Shown: positions 12,272-22,461 of the stretch, one piece after another
Position numbering within the stretch: position 1 is the stretch's first letter
Layout of the letters: every line of letters starts with the position of its first letter
Notes under the pieces: model-generated
Database searches by the model: none
Told to the model about the DNA's origin: nothing
Seen by the model: the letters and a program-made list of their open reading frames with translations, nothing else
Made by a program: the position numbers and the translations under genes
DNA from: Maratus speciosus
Taxonomy: Eukaryota; Arthropoda; Arachnida; Araneae; Salticidae
NCBI GenBank assembly: GCA_963932465.1
Contig: OZ010786.1
Location: 593,267,038-593,331,037 of the forward strand
Direction of reading: 5' to 3'
DNA length: 64,000 nucleotides

Positions 12272-12528
12272 CCAGTGGCCGAGAGGTTCTGCTCTTAAAA
12301 CTGGTAGACGGGACGTGCTGGTTTCGAACCCAATCTCCTGTTGGCCTAATCGTTCGGAGTTTTCCATGGTTTTCTTCGAACCTTGGATTTCCTTACGTAA
12401 ATACGCGTTAGGTTCCCTTAGAAAGACCCCCTCAGACGAACCCCCCCCCCCACCTCCGAGCCCATATGCCCCATGAAGGTAATAAGCCATCATAAACAAC
12501 ACACACACAACTCACTCAAACCCTTTTG
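12253..12528 (+). mobile_element. tRNA-derived SINE with 13-bp target-site duplication
   Basis: The body 12266-12515 is flanked by TCAAACCCTTTTG at 12253-12265 and 12516-12528. The head looks like a leucine/serine-type tRNA. An A-box-like TGGCCGAGAGG lies at 12276-12286 and a B-box-like GGTTTCGAACC at about 12320-12330. The middle contains TTTTCCATGGTTTTC and TACGTAAATACGCGTTAGGT, which recall the conserved central domain shared by many invertebrate SINEs. The 3' tail is CA-rich (ACACACAC) rather than poly-A. A run of C lies near 12440. It inserted at the end of the Tigger-like transposase relic. Confidence 0.75.
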
Positions 12529-12751
12529 AAATATGTAAAAGGTACTGAATTTCAAAAGTAAAATTCACGTAATTTATTCTTATTTCTATTTTGCTATTGC
12601 TTATTTTTACTAAGCATCTGTTACCATAAGGAGAAATATTGCATATATGTATCCTTAATCTTAAAATTGACGCTTCTCGATTATACGAAAATTTAAATTT
12701 TCCGAAAGATGGTTGGTCCCAATTACTTCGGATAATAGAGGTTCTACTGTA

Positions 12752-13362
12752 CTTTAAAAAACTGAGGGCAATCAAACAATCCGAATTAAAAAAATGTAGC
12801 CTGCTAAATTAATATGTAGTTTACAAATAGTATATTATATTAAAAATACATTATTTAAAATTAATTACCTTTTTTATATTTTTATCACATATTCAGGAAT
12901 GCAATTCTTTGATTTATTGTTTATCATTTCCGGATTTATTGATTCTTAAACTCACTGAGTGAAAACATAAAATAGTTACAGAAAGCTATAAAATCGAAAC
13001 ATGAAATTTTGTGAGCGTATTCTACAATCTCAGTAAACTTAACATACAATTTAAAAGTGTTGGTTTATTTCTTAAAATATTGAGAACACTTTTTGAAATT
13101 ATTTTACAAACTTTTATGCTTGATTATAAGTAACATAAAAATTTAATGTCAGATATTGAAAAGTTGTAAATAAGAGTCTATTTCAAATTCAGTACATTTA
13201 TGTAGTTCAAAGAAAAATTTATTTAATTCAATTAACAGATTTAAGTGAATCTTTTTTTTTTTTTTTTTTTTTTTTTTTGGATACAATAAATTTAAAATAT
13301 GGGATAAACACTACTTTTTTAAACTAAAGTATTAGTAAAATGCAGTCAAAAAAATTCTGCCG
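12752..13362. other. AT-rich sequence, one side of a large paralogous pair
   Basis: From about 12835 to 13060 the sequence matches 48600-48830 in order and orientation. Shared words include TATTCAGGAAT, TTTATTG, CTCACTGAG, GAAAGCTATAAA and ACAATCTCA. No gene is seen. A long T run lies at 13252-13278. Confidence 0.5.
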
Positions 13363-13580
13363 TTAACCCCTTGAAGGGCGGTGGGATATAATATGTTCCA
13401 CTTAAATTTTATTCCAAAACGCCACGTTCAGACCAATTTTTTGTACAAAATTTTGCTTTTAAAATGTGCGTGAAGATAGGTTATTTACTTACTTTCAAAT
13501 AAATTTGTTTGTAAATCTTGGTATCAATCAATCATTTCAACATTTTAGTAACAGAAGTACTTTGCCCCTCAAAGGGTTAA
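13363..13580. mobile_element. piggyBac-like MITE, TTAACCCCTTGAAGGG family
   Basis: The left end is TTAACCCCTTGAAGGGCGGT and the right end is GCCCCTCAAAGGGTTAA. It is 218 bp long with TTAA on both sides. The family also occurs at 34906-39970 (split), 49193-49607 (split), 60405-60614 and 62266-62484. It is non-coding. TTAA target duplication with a CCC start is the hallmark used for the piggyBac assignment. Confidence 0.75.
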
Positions 13581-15097
13581 ATAGTATGCATGGGTCGTAC
13601 ATGTACTGTAATTTCAAGACCAGGAAATTCTTATGTAGCAGTATTATCTTATAGAAAATCTCTTCTTAAATAAGGCGAAATTTCGCGCGTTTGATCTAGA
13701 TTTATTTTTTTATAAAAAGTATTGATATTGATATTTGTCCTAAAAATTTCCCTGAAGCGTACCGAAGTATGGAGTATACTAAGTATGAAATTATGATAAA
13801 AAAATAGTGTTATCAAAAGGCTTTAAGTGATGGTTCAAGCAAACTCTTCTTGCCCATACGGAATACAGGCAAATCAGGTGATTACGGTACCTGCTTACGT
13901 CCTCATTGCTTTTTGTCTGTACAATATTGCATAAGCAAACATATTTTTAGTTCAATTGAAATATAAAATAATGAAAAAAACCCATAAAATCCTAATAATA
14001 CCTTCATAAAATTTAAAAAAATCAGGATTTTTTGCCATTGTTTTTTAGCAAAATTTCATGCTTACGCCAGACATCGTACTCCCTATTCGACTAAATATAT
14101 TTCAACTTCCTTTTTCACTACTTACTACTATTACACTGACCTGCGCAATGAAGTAAAGGTTTTACAATATCTTCAAATTTAACTGAATAATTTAAACTAT
14201 GTCAAAAAATACTTATTTTTTTTATATAAAAAAATACTGTTTTTTTTTTTAAATTACAGAACCTATAAAATAATAACATTATCACATATAGCTTAGATTG
14301 TAATTCATACGATAGCGAATAATGTGATAAGCATTCTGAGAAAATATCACTCAAATATGTTTAAAACATGCTATGTAATGGTGTATAACGAACATGGAAA
14401 TAACGAAAAAAATGATTTTCCAGTAATCGCATTTAAAGATATTTAATCTATATTGTTTCTTGTTTATAAAATTAATCTAGAAGTGTCAATTAAGTCTTAT
14501 TAGTGGTTTTATGTAAAAAAAAAAATGTAAGAAAAGCATGCATAAAAACATTGTTTGAAATTTCTCATGCCCTTATTAAATAGGCCATAATTCCTGTTCT
14601 AACAATCATAGAAATAAAATAAATACACATTTTGAATAATAAAAGATTGCTCTGTTAAATGAAACAATAAAAAAATTATTTAGAAAAAATTCAACAAAAC
14701 GTCACTTTTATGTAGGTAGATACCCCAATAAAGAAATATTAAATTACAAAAGCGTATATACTTCAAACATCACTGTATATTATAACAAGAAGAAAAGTTC
14801 ATGCATCATGCTGAGGGATAGATTATGCACCACTTTCCAGCACTAACGGATTATTATTATAAAATATCATTTTTCCATAAAACGAAATGAAAAAAAATTA
14901 AATAAGAAATTTAAATAAAATGCACTGCAAATGTTTTTTGTCCATAGGCCGTAATGTAAATAAATTATTTTTTGTGTCCATGTAAACGATTTGTAAATGC
15001 TACAAACTTCATCTTCAGTATCGAAGATTCTAGAATGAGCTTTATAAATAAAAAAATAATAATTTCGATCCGAGTACATTTATATCAGTGAGAGCAC
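13581..15097. other. AT-rich sequence with paralogue at 50.1-50.66 kb
   Basis: No gene is supported. Segment 14730-15090 parallels 50250-50660, sharing AAAGAAATATTAAATTACAA, TTATAAAATAT, TAAATGCAC and AAATGCTACA. Short T and A runs are frequent. Confidence 0.45.
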
Positions 15098-15624
15098 TTA
15101 AGGGGTCTTGTACCTTTTATACGCGTCGAAAATTACCGAAAGAAATTAGTTTATCTTCAAAATGTTTTTTACGCATAAACATGCAATTTTGGATTTTGGT
15201 TAAACAGATTGTGCTTTGTAATATGCTATCCTTAGAAATTTATTAGCCTTTTTACAGAATTTGTGTATTGTTGAAATCAAAATAGCTCTTTTTATTACTC
15301 GAGAAGTTATTGCGCGCATATCTTGAGAAAGTATGTATGGATTGTAATGAAATTTGGTAAAGATACTAAACAAATATGTTTGTTTAAAATGAACTACTTT
15401 TAAGTATTTACAATAGTAATATTATTAGTTATGACTGTTTTTAATCATTAAAAATATAAAATTTTGATTTTTTTTTACAATAATATTTTTTTATATAGTT
15501 AATGAAATAATTTTAGCCTAAGAGTAGTTCATTTTATATACACATATATGTTTAGTATCTTTGCCAAATTTCATGACAATCCATACATACTTTTTCAAGA
15601 TATCTTGCGCGCAATGACTTACGG

Positions 15625-15665
<41 letters not shown>

Positions 15666-15862
15666 ATTTTTATTTCAACAATACACAAATTCTCTAGAAG
15701 GCTAATAAATTTCTAATGACAGTATATTACAAAGCATAATCTGTTTAATTAATATCCAAAATTTCATGTTTATACATAAAAAAAGTTTTGAAGATAGACT
15801 AATTCAAACTTTGAATTTTTTCATTAAATTTCGTCGTGTTTAAAAGGTACAAGACCCCTTAA
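15098..15862. mobile_element. 765-bp near-palindromic element flanked by TTAA
   Basis: The ends are TTAAGGGGTCTTGTACCTTT and its inverse AAAGGTACAAGACCCCTTAA. The two arms stay complementary for roughly 350 bp each, including TGTGTATTGTTGAAATAAAA-like sequence, GCGCGCAA and CAATCCATACATAC. A poly-A run of 34 bases (15628-15661) interrupts the right arm. Such hairpin MITEs carry no genes. The TTAA flank suggests the piggyBac group, though TTAA could also be part of the terminal repeat. Confidence 0.75.
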
Positions 15863-15914
15863 AACTGCACAGGCTACAACAAATCATAAATGCAGTTCGA
15901 CTATGTTTAACTTC

Positions 15915-16122
15915 TTAACGGTCGCATTAAATTACTGTTTAAAAATTCAAATTGTTTATTGCCACCACTTTTTCAAAAAAGAAATATTTATCTTATTTAA
16001 TGACAGGTAAAATGATACCGCAATAAAGAAAATTACACTATATTATAAAACTGGTGGGAATAAAACAATCTTAATAAAAGACAAAGACCGTGAAAATCAC
16101 GGGAGGAGGGTTAAGGGGTTAA
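15915..16122. mobile_element. piggyBac-like MITE ending AAGGGGTTAA
   Basis: The right end is GGAGGGTTAAGGGGTTAA and the left end is a decayed TTAACGGTCGC. The interior (TTATTTAATGACAGGTAAAA, then CAATAAAG) is shared with 16915-17145. It is non-coding. Confidence 0.55.
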
Positions 16123-16451
16123 CAACTGTTTAAATTGATTATACTTTTTTTTTTTTTGCCTTTAACCCCTTAACACGTTCACTGTCCCCATAGGAATTTA
16201 AATTTATTACCAGGGTGCCAAACTTATAAAGACTAATTAAAGTGTTTTCAACAACTTCGGGACGAGCGTCTTTTATAGAATTCTTAATCTTTTACCACCG
16301 GCTTTTCAAAGCAGAAATTTTTGCCTAATTGAATCTGAAAAATGCTCGAATTTAATAAGGCAAAATTTACAATAAAAATTTTACTGGTGATAATACTCAC
16401 GAATTTTGAGCACCTTACGTAACCAGTCTCTCGTCCCCAAAAGTTAATAGG

Positions 16452-16688
16452 TTAACACGTTCACGCCGGCGCGGTGGGTTACATTCGACTGTCCCACAGT
16501 TATCAAGTCTCCGGCTTTTTACAAACCACTGTTATTTTAGAGAAAATGTTGTTCCTTTAAATCGCCCAATTGCTCTAATTAAATAAAACAACATTTTCGG
16601 TATTAAAATACTGGTATCCAAACAGCCGGAGACTTGACAGCTCTGAGACAGTCGAGTGTGACCCACCGCGCCGGCGTGAACGTGTTAA
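16452..16688. mobile_element. 237-bp hairpin MITE with long near-perfect terminal repeats
   Basis: The left end TTAACACGTTCACGCCGGCG and the right end CGCCGGCGTGAACGTGTTAA are exact inverses. Complementarity continues through GCGGTGGG, TCGACTGTC and TCAAGTCTCCGGC toward the centre, so the whole element can fold into one hairpin. It is bounded by TTAA. The local GC content is much higher than in the surroundings. Confidence 0.85.
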
Positions 16689-16914
16689 AAGGTTTATTTA
16701 TTGTAAAATAAATACAGTATACATAATGCTGAGTATGTTCACAAAAATATAATGAGTTGCAGTTATCCTAGAGTGTCACGTACAAATATAAAATAATTGT
16801 TGAGCTTCCCACCATTTTTATTTAATATTATATGGAAAGCTACCTGTGACCCACGTGTGATGTTCACGGCACATAATGAAAAATTTTTGAGGCCCACCGG
16901 TGATGCTCAACGAG

Positions 16915-17145
16915 TTAAGCGCCACGCCCAATAAGTTTAGGCTACTTTAAAAAAATTCCAGATTGTTTAATTGCAACTACTTTTTTTGAAGTAGAAATAA
17001 TCACCTTATTTAATGACAGATAAAATGATGCGAGAATAAAGTCAATTACACTATTATACAAAGTCGTGGCTATCAAACAATCTGAATTTTTAAAAGTCGC
17101 CTACACACCCCGTGAAAGTCATGGGCGCGAGAATTAAGGGGTTAA
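16915..17145. mobile_element. piggyBac-like MITE, sister of 15915-16122
   Basis: It is bounded by TTAA. The right end reads GCGCGAGAATTAAGGGGTTA then A. The interior shares TTATTTAATGACAGATAAAA and ACACTATTATA with 15915-16122. The left end is GTTAAGCGCCACGCCC. Confidence 0.6.
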
Positions 17146-17149
17146 AGAA

Positions 17150-17860
17150 ATTCTACATCAAGCGCATCTACATAATATCTTATCACCATAACACTGAATG
17201 AAACTTCAACAAGTAGGTAATCCCATTTACAAAAAAGGATACCACATTTAACAAATTAAATATTATTTTTAAGAGCAATTTTCTTGTTGAGCGCAACAAT
17301 GAAACATTGAATTAATAAAAAACAATCCTGGTTTTTACATAATACTTTTCATTTCGAAATCAAATCTTATAACGAAGTACCTCTCATTCAATATATCTGT
17401 TTAAATATTATTTGTATTATGTTTCCAATAAATACAAGTTTCATAATACAACTGCAAATACTGTTTTGGGGTATTCCTCGTTCATATGTATTTACCTAAC
17501 CCACTTGCTGTGTATTGAAAAATATTTCTGATATTAAGAGTTTTTGAAAGTATAATCAGGAAATTTCTATGGAGATGCTTGAGAAAGAGGAAGCATACGA
17601 TTCGGTTAATCATCAAAGCATTTTATTCTGTTCCCTGGAGTTCAAGTACTTTATGTTTGAAGCATTTGAAATAATTCTCCTTTATTTGTACAAGTAACTA
17701 CATATTCGCAAAACCCTTATTTGCGATTAATGTTATTCTATTTTTCTTATATTAAACAAACAGTCTGCTCTTGCTTCATCATTTCAACATATACAAAGTT
17801 TTCTAAAAATCGATTTTCTACTGCCCATGTATATCATGTATTTTTGCATAAAAATACTGA
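17150..17860. repeat. Paralogous block A, matching 52618-53430
   Basis: The block shares AATTCTACATCA, TTATCACCRTAACACYGA, CAATTTTCTTGT, TCATTTCGAAA, GAAAAATATTT, ATCAAAGCATTTTATT and CTCCTTTATTTGTACAA with the later block in the same order. The two are clearly diverged. No reading frame is conserved. Confidence 0.7.
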
Positions 17861-17895
17861 AACGAAAAAATAATAATTTTATAAAAGAAATTACA

Positions 17896-18133
17896 TTAAC
17901 CTTCTAATGCCCATGCTAGAATGCGTTCTAAAAATTCCTTAATGCAGAGAATGCGAATTAATACCAGGAAATCTAATTAGTAAATTTCGCTTTTTTTTAA
18001 TGTCAGTATGTATTTTATAAACTAAAGCAAAGTTTAAATTTCCCGTATTAATCCGTAATATCTGAATAAAAAAATCGACTAAATTGGAAACGCGGATAGT
18101 AGCATAAATGCCATCATGGTCATTAAAGGTTAA
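17896..18133. mobile_element. TTAACCTTYTAATG piggyBac-like MITE
   Basis: The left end TTAACCTTCTAATGCCC is mirrored by GGTCATTAAAGGTTAA at the right. TTAA flanks both sides and no gene is present. Confidence 0.6.
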
Positions 18134-18639
18134 TGTGGTACAATCAAACTCTTCTATCTCAAAACTCTTGCGAAGAAAGAAAAAATCGAGATAAACAGGT
18201 TTTGAGGTATGCAAGTTTAAAAAAAAAAGGAACAAAAAAATTTATTTTCCGATCCAGAAATTTTTTCTAATTATATATTATGACTTTAAATCGATATCTC
18301 AAGTAGTTATCTTAATATTCAAAGATTTGTGAAAAATAGAAATATAAGTCGCCTGTGATTTCAAATCAAAACGGGTGTTACTTTATAGTCAATCTTCAAA
18401 TCTAGCCCATCTGTAATCTACTGTGAGTTTAGAAAAGACATGTTTTGTAATGGGTTGTCTGATGAGTTTCTAATTTATATCTCGGCTAATTATAAAAAAA
18501 TTAAAAACTCAAACTCAGGTGCATCAGGACCTACTTTGTACCTCCTTACGTAAAATTTCAAACTTGAACGTTCGGTATATTACGCTATCAGTCACAGACT
18601 GACATAGAGACATACAAATAGAGCGAATTTTTCTTTTAT

Positions 18640-18825
18640 TACCGTAATTTCCGGTGTATAGCCTGCAGATCAAACAATTCAGTTTGGACCCAGAAATTTT
18701 ATTCAGTATTTGAAGACCAATATTTACCGTGATATAAAAAGTTACATTTTATTTTTTAAAATGTCTGGGTTTGTTTGATTGACACTATTGTTTGATCCGC
18801 AGGATATACACCGGAAATTACAGTA
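18640..18825 (+). mobile_element. TA-flanked MITE with CCGTAATTTCCGGTGTATA ends
   Basis: The left end TACCGTAATTTCCGGTGTAT and the right end ATACACCGGAAATTACAGTA form terminal repeats about 20 bp long. The interior words ATCAAACAAT and ACCAATATTTACCGTGAT recur, inverted, in the sister copy at 45202-45380. The core TCCGGTGTATA also appears in the terminal repeat of the pogo-like element at 62734-63442. Confidence 0.7.
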
Positions 18826-18942
18826 ATACTGTTGATAAGATAGAGACTTTAAAGTATAAATTAAGCAACTATAAACATAGAAATGAAACTCTTTATTTTC
18901 CTTTTTTAAAATTTTCTATAGAGATTTTTAATTAGCAAACAG

Positions 18943-20136
18943 TACAGTCATTCAGGGTAACTTTCATCCGCATTTTCTCAATTTTCATTCCACATTCTTA
19001 TTTTAAGAATATTGTTGCAACTAGGGGCAGAAAAGAGAAGAAATGATCCTAAATTATTGTATGATTATAAAAAATTACGGAATAATAATGATAAAAGCAA
19101 TAAAAAATGATTTTTTAACCTGGTTCAAAGTGACTCAGCCATTTATGGTAACTTTGCACCATATGATAAATATTATCGAACATAATTCATTATTTAAAAA
19201 AGTATTAAAGTTAGGACAACTTTAAACCTCCAAAAATGTTTTCAGATATGTAAAGACACCGAATTTACATTTCCCAACACCACAAGATTTGTATAATTTA
19301 TGATATTACAGCAAATATTATGCATGAGAAAAGTGGAAGAAGAGAACCATGAATATTTAGATATAAAAAAATTATTTATTGTTGATATAAAACATAAAAA
19401 TGCAGTGAAAAACAATTTTCAATGTTTTAACTCAATAATATATCCATAGTTATAGTAATACATATTAGTACTAATATTATTCAAATAAGAATAAAAAATG
19501 TCGAATGTATGAAATGTCAAATTTGAGTAGCTCAGTCCCGAATAACGCCTTTAAATGAACTTTATGTATTATACACATAAATGAACTTTATGTATTATTT
19601 GTGAAAATATTTACATGTTATATCTAATGCACACTTTCGGCATTTATATAAAATATACGTACAAATATGGGAAATTTTTGACAGTAGCACCTAAAATCAG
19701 TAAATTATAAACATCAGTATAACTTTCAGCCGGCTCAAAGTTACCCTGAAAATGTGGTAAAATGTTAGTACCTTCTTATTTTACATTTTATTAAATATTA
19801 ATAAATAAATAATCACAAAATATTAACACATTCACAACATTTAGATAATATTATGTCTTATAAATGAGTATATTGTTACTTACTATGAAAATTTAATTGG
19901 ATTGCAACAACTTCAAAACAGCATTCAAAATTAACTTGAAAACAGTACTTCACAAACATAGTTAGATGATGCAATTAATTGCGCATAATTTAGCTAATTT
20001 ATTTTCTAAAACAAAGAGTAGTAATCCCAGTTTAGAACCTTCCCAACAGAGCACAGTTCTGGAGTTTATTTAGTCTTTTGGATTGAAGTGGTGCAAAGTT
20101 ACACCCCATGGTTAAAATTTACAGTGAATGACTGTA
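18943..20136. mobile_element. Tc1/mariner-like element without a readable transposase
   Basis: TA plus CAGTCATTCAGGGTAA at the left is answered by TTTACAGTGAATGACTG plus TA at the right. Direct and inverted words related to CAAAGTTACMCC occur near both ends and inside (about 18957, 19150, 19735, 20094), a layout like the internal binding repeats of some Tc1 elements. No DDE motif could be found. The terminal match is short. Confidence 0.5.
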
Positions 20137-20450
20137 CTTCTACTACTATATGGTTTTTTTTTTTTTTTTTTTACTAGAACAGAGTTTTAAGTGGTCAGGG
20201 GAATGTTTCGAAAAATACCAATATTTTGTGTAAGGAAATACATGCTTTTTCCCAGAAATGTATAATCTAAAACATAACGCGTGTAACAAATTTGTTTCAA
20301 CGCAATGTTTTTTCCATATTCTCTTAAAATATATTTATTATAAGTGATTAATTTCAGCAAGGAAGTAAACTGAAATTGATTGTTGTTGCAATGAAAAAAA
20401 TCTCCGGCACATTTTTATGATTACAAAATATACAAAAAAATAATACATAC

Positions 20451-21250
20451 TTTATTGAATCAAATTAAAGACAACAGAACAAAAGAACATTTTTAGATTA
20501 TTGAAATCCTACAAATGGTATGTCTTATAAAAGCTTACATTTTTGTCTCAGTAATCGCAGTATTTATGTAACTTCATTTATGTCAGAAAATTTCAAAAAT
20601 CTGCTTCGAAATATACGCTTTTTAAGGAAAATTGCTAAGACAAACTTAAAACAAATACGATTTGTAGTAAATTAAAGATAATAGCAACATTAGACGAACT
20701 GTGAATGTGTTGTTTAGTCTGATTTTTACTACTTTCGATTTTTGATACTTTCGACTTTATTGAATCACATTAAAGACAACAGATCAAATGAACATTTTTA
20801 GATTATTAAAATCCTACAAATGATATGTCTTATAAAAACTTACATTTTTGTCTCAGGAATCGCAGTATTGTATGTAACTTGATTTATGTCAGAAAATTTC
20901 AAAAATCTGCTCCGAAACGCTTTTAACCCTAGATCTACCGGGAATTTTATTCAAGTTTTAATAAAACGTTCTACACCAGAATTTTTATTTAAAACTATTT
21001 AACTTATTTATTTACCTTATTTTTATCTGGTTTATATACTTAGTTTATTTTAAAGAAATTTCTGGTTTGAATGAATATTTTGTATGTACCTGTCGGGTCC
21101 AATGGACCCGTCTGGTAGACGGAGGGTTAAAGGAAAATTGCTAAGACAACTTAAAACAAATACGATTTGTAGTAAATTAAAGATAATAGCAACATTAGAC
21201 GAAATGTGAATGTGTTGTTTAGTCTGCTTTTTACTACTTTCGATTTTGAT
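20451..21250 (+). repeat. Tandem duplication of a 300-bp segment, second unit carrying a MITE
   Basis: Unit 1 (20451-20755) and unit 2 (20756-21250) share TTTATTGAATCA, TAAAGACAACAGA, CTACAAATGRTATGTCTTAT, TTTTTGTCTCAG, ATGTCAGAAAATTTCAAAAA and AACAAATACGATTTGTAGTA. Unit 2 is longer because of the MITE at 20923-21130. Unit 1 preserves the unoccupied site (CGCTTTTTAAGGAAAATTGC). Confidence 0.9.
20923..21130 (+). mobile_element. CCCTAGATCTACCGGG MITE, TTAA duplication, copy 1
   Basis: TTAACCCTAGATCTACCGGG opens the element and GTCTGGTAGACGGAGGGTTA then A closes it. A perfect hairpin word, GGGTCCAATGGACCC, lies near the right end. It interrupts unit 2 of a tandem duplication whose unit 1 keeps the single TTAA, so the TTAA duplication is seen directly. 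The copy at 49238-49445 has the same length, and I notice only one base difference (ATCTGG versus GTCTGG). Confidence 0.9.
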
Positions 21251-22461
21251 TCAGTAGTCTTTGCTCTTAAAAGTCCACAGTGTGTTTTATTTACGTTAGT
21301 TCAAACTAAATAGCCTTAATGTGTTGTCTTTTCTAACTCAATCTACGTAAAAGCTAACGATTTTATAAATCCATACACAAAACTAGACATTACATAGAAT
21401 TTAAAAGCTTCATAGATTTATAGATCCAAATTTATGAAAGAACATATATTAGATGTATAGATAAATTCTAAGGAATTTTAAAAAGACGTCTTAAAAATTG
21501 TATATAAATGATAAAATAAAGAATAATTTCAATATGAAGTACGAACTAAGTTTCTTTTGAACTCATTGTAACACCACTTTTATGCAAGTACTCTGCAGCA
21601 AGCTATAAACAAACACATATATATATACGCTTTTAAGGTGAGCGCTTAAAATGTTTTAGCATATATGTGCACTTAAAATATGTCTATGTTAATCTAAGAA
21701 CACCTGAGTCAGTCTGTAGCAGATTTGAAACAATAAAATCTTTTTATCTAATAGGTTTTAATAAAAAAATGATTCTCTGCATAAGAAACATTAATAAATA
21801 TATTTAAAATGTACAAAATTCTGTCTCTAAGTAAATATTCATTCTTATTTCAATATGTTTTGACAAATGAAAAAAAAATTACTTGATTTAGGATAAGTAT
21901 AATATCACTATACTTTCAAATGTATCTATGATGAATATTATTTGGCTTGAAAAAAAAATTCTAGAAATAAAATTCAATTTTATATTCATTTTAAATAGAA
22001 ATCAACCATAAAATCAAATTTACGGCTAGTTAATTTTCGATTTTCATTTTCTTCAGGAGTTCTTTCCGCTTAAATTCAATAAAAAATTAAAATTCCTGTA
22101 AAAGGGGGAAAAAATCTTTTGTGCCTAAGATTGGCTAATAAGCATCTTTTTAACAGATCAAGCAAGAAAAATAAAGAATGCAGGAATTAGTATAGTATAT
22201 AAAATTTTTTAAGGAGCATTTTTTTCCGCATTTTTATCTTGCATAAAAAATGTCTGATATATAAATTCCCATGTGCGTTATTTTTTTGGATGTGTAATTA
22301 TTTCATACTCCGAACGATTGGTGGTTTTCTTCTGTATTTATAATGTTTATTTTTATCATAACGAAAGTTTAATGAAAAGCATTTGTGCATATAAAAATTG
22401 ATGTCGCATGCAGTACCTCTTTAAAATAGCATTCTTGAAAACACTCGTTAAATATTATATA
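21251..22461. other. AT-rich sequence without recognised features
   Basis: No terminal repeats or coding signatures are visible, only low-complexity A and T tracts and a short (TA)n run at 21617-21626. Confidence 0.4.

Larger units (their letters stand above)
10530..12749 (+). mobile_element. 5'-truncated Tigger-like transposon, split by two insertions
   Basis: The right terminus reads TTCGGATAATAGAGGTTCTA then CTG, followed by TA at 12750-12751. The reverse complement (CAGTAGAACCTCTATTATCC) is a classic pogo/Tigger end. No matching left terminus is visible upstream, so the 5' part is lost. The body consists of transposase fragments at 10533-10621 and 12079-12264, separated by a fold-back repeat. 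A SINE sits at the end of the coding part, and about 220 bp of AT-rich 3' sequence follows. Confidence 0.6.

Noticed and set aside
12266..12340. Functional tRNA gene
   Set aside because: A and B boxes are present but the acceptor and T stems do not pair well, and the sequence continues into a SINE body bounded by a target duplication.
12077..12508. 143-residue minus-strand open frame with a Gly run
   Set aside because: It is antisense to the transposase relic and the SINE. The Gly run is the C tract of the SINE read backward.
16170..16451. Another complete TTAA MITE between 16170 and 16455
   Set aside because: The left side has TTAACACGTTCACTGTCCCC but the right side does not mirror it. It may be a fragment, so I did not list it as an element.
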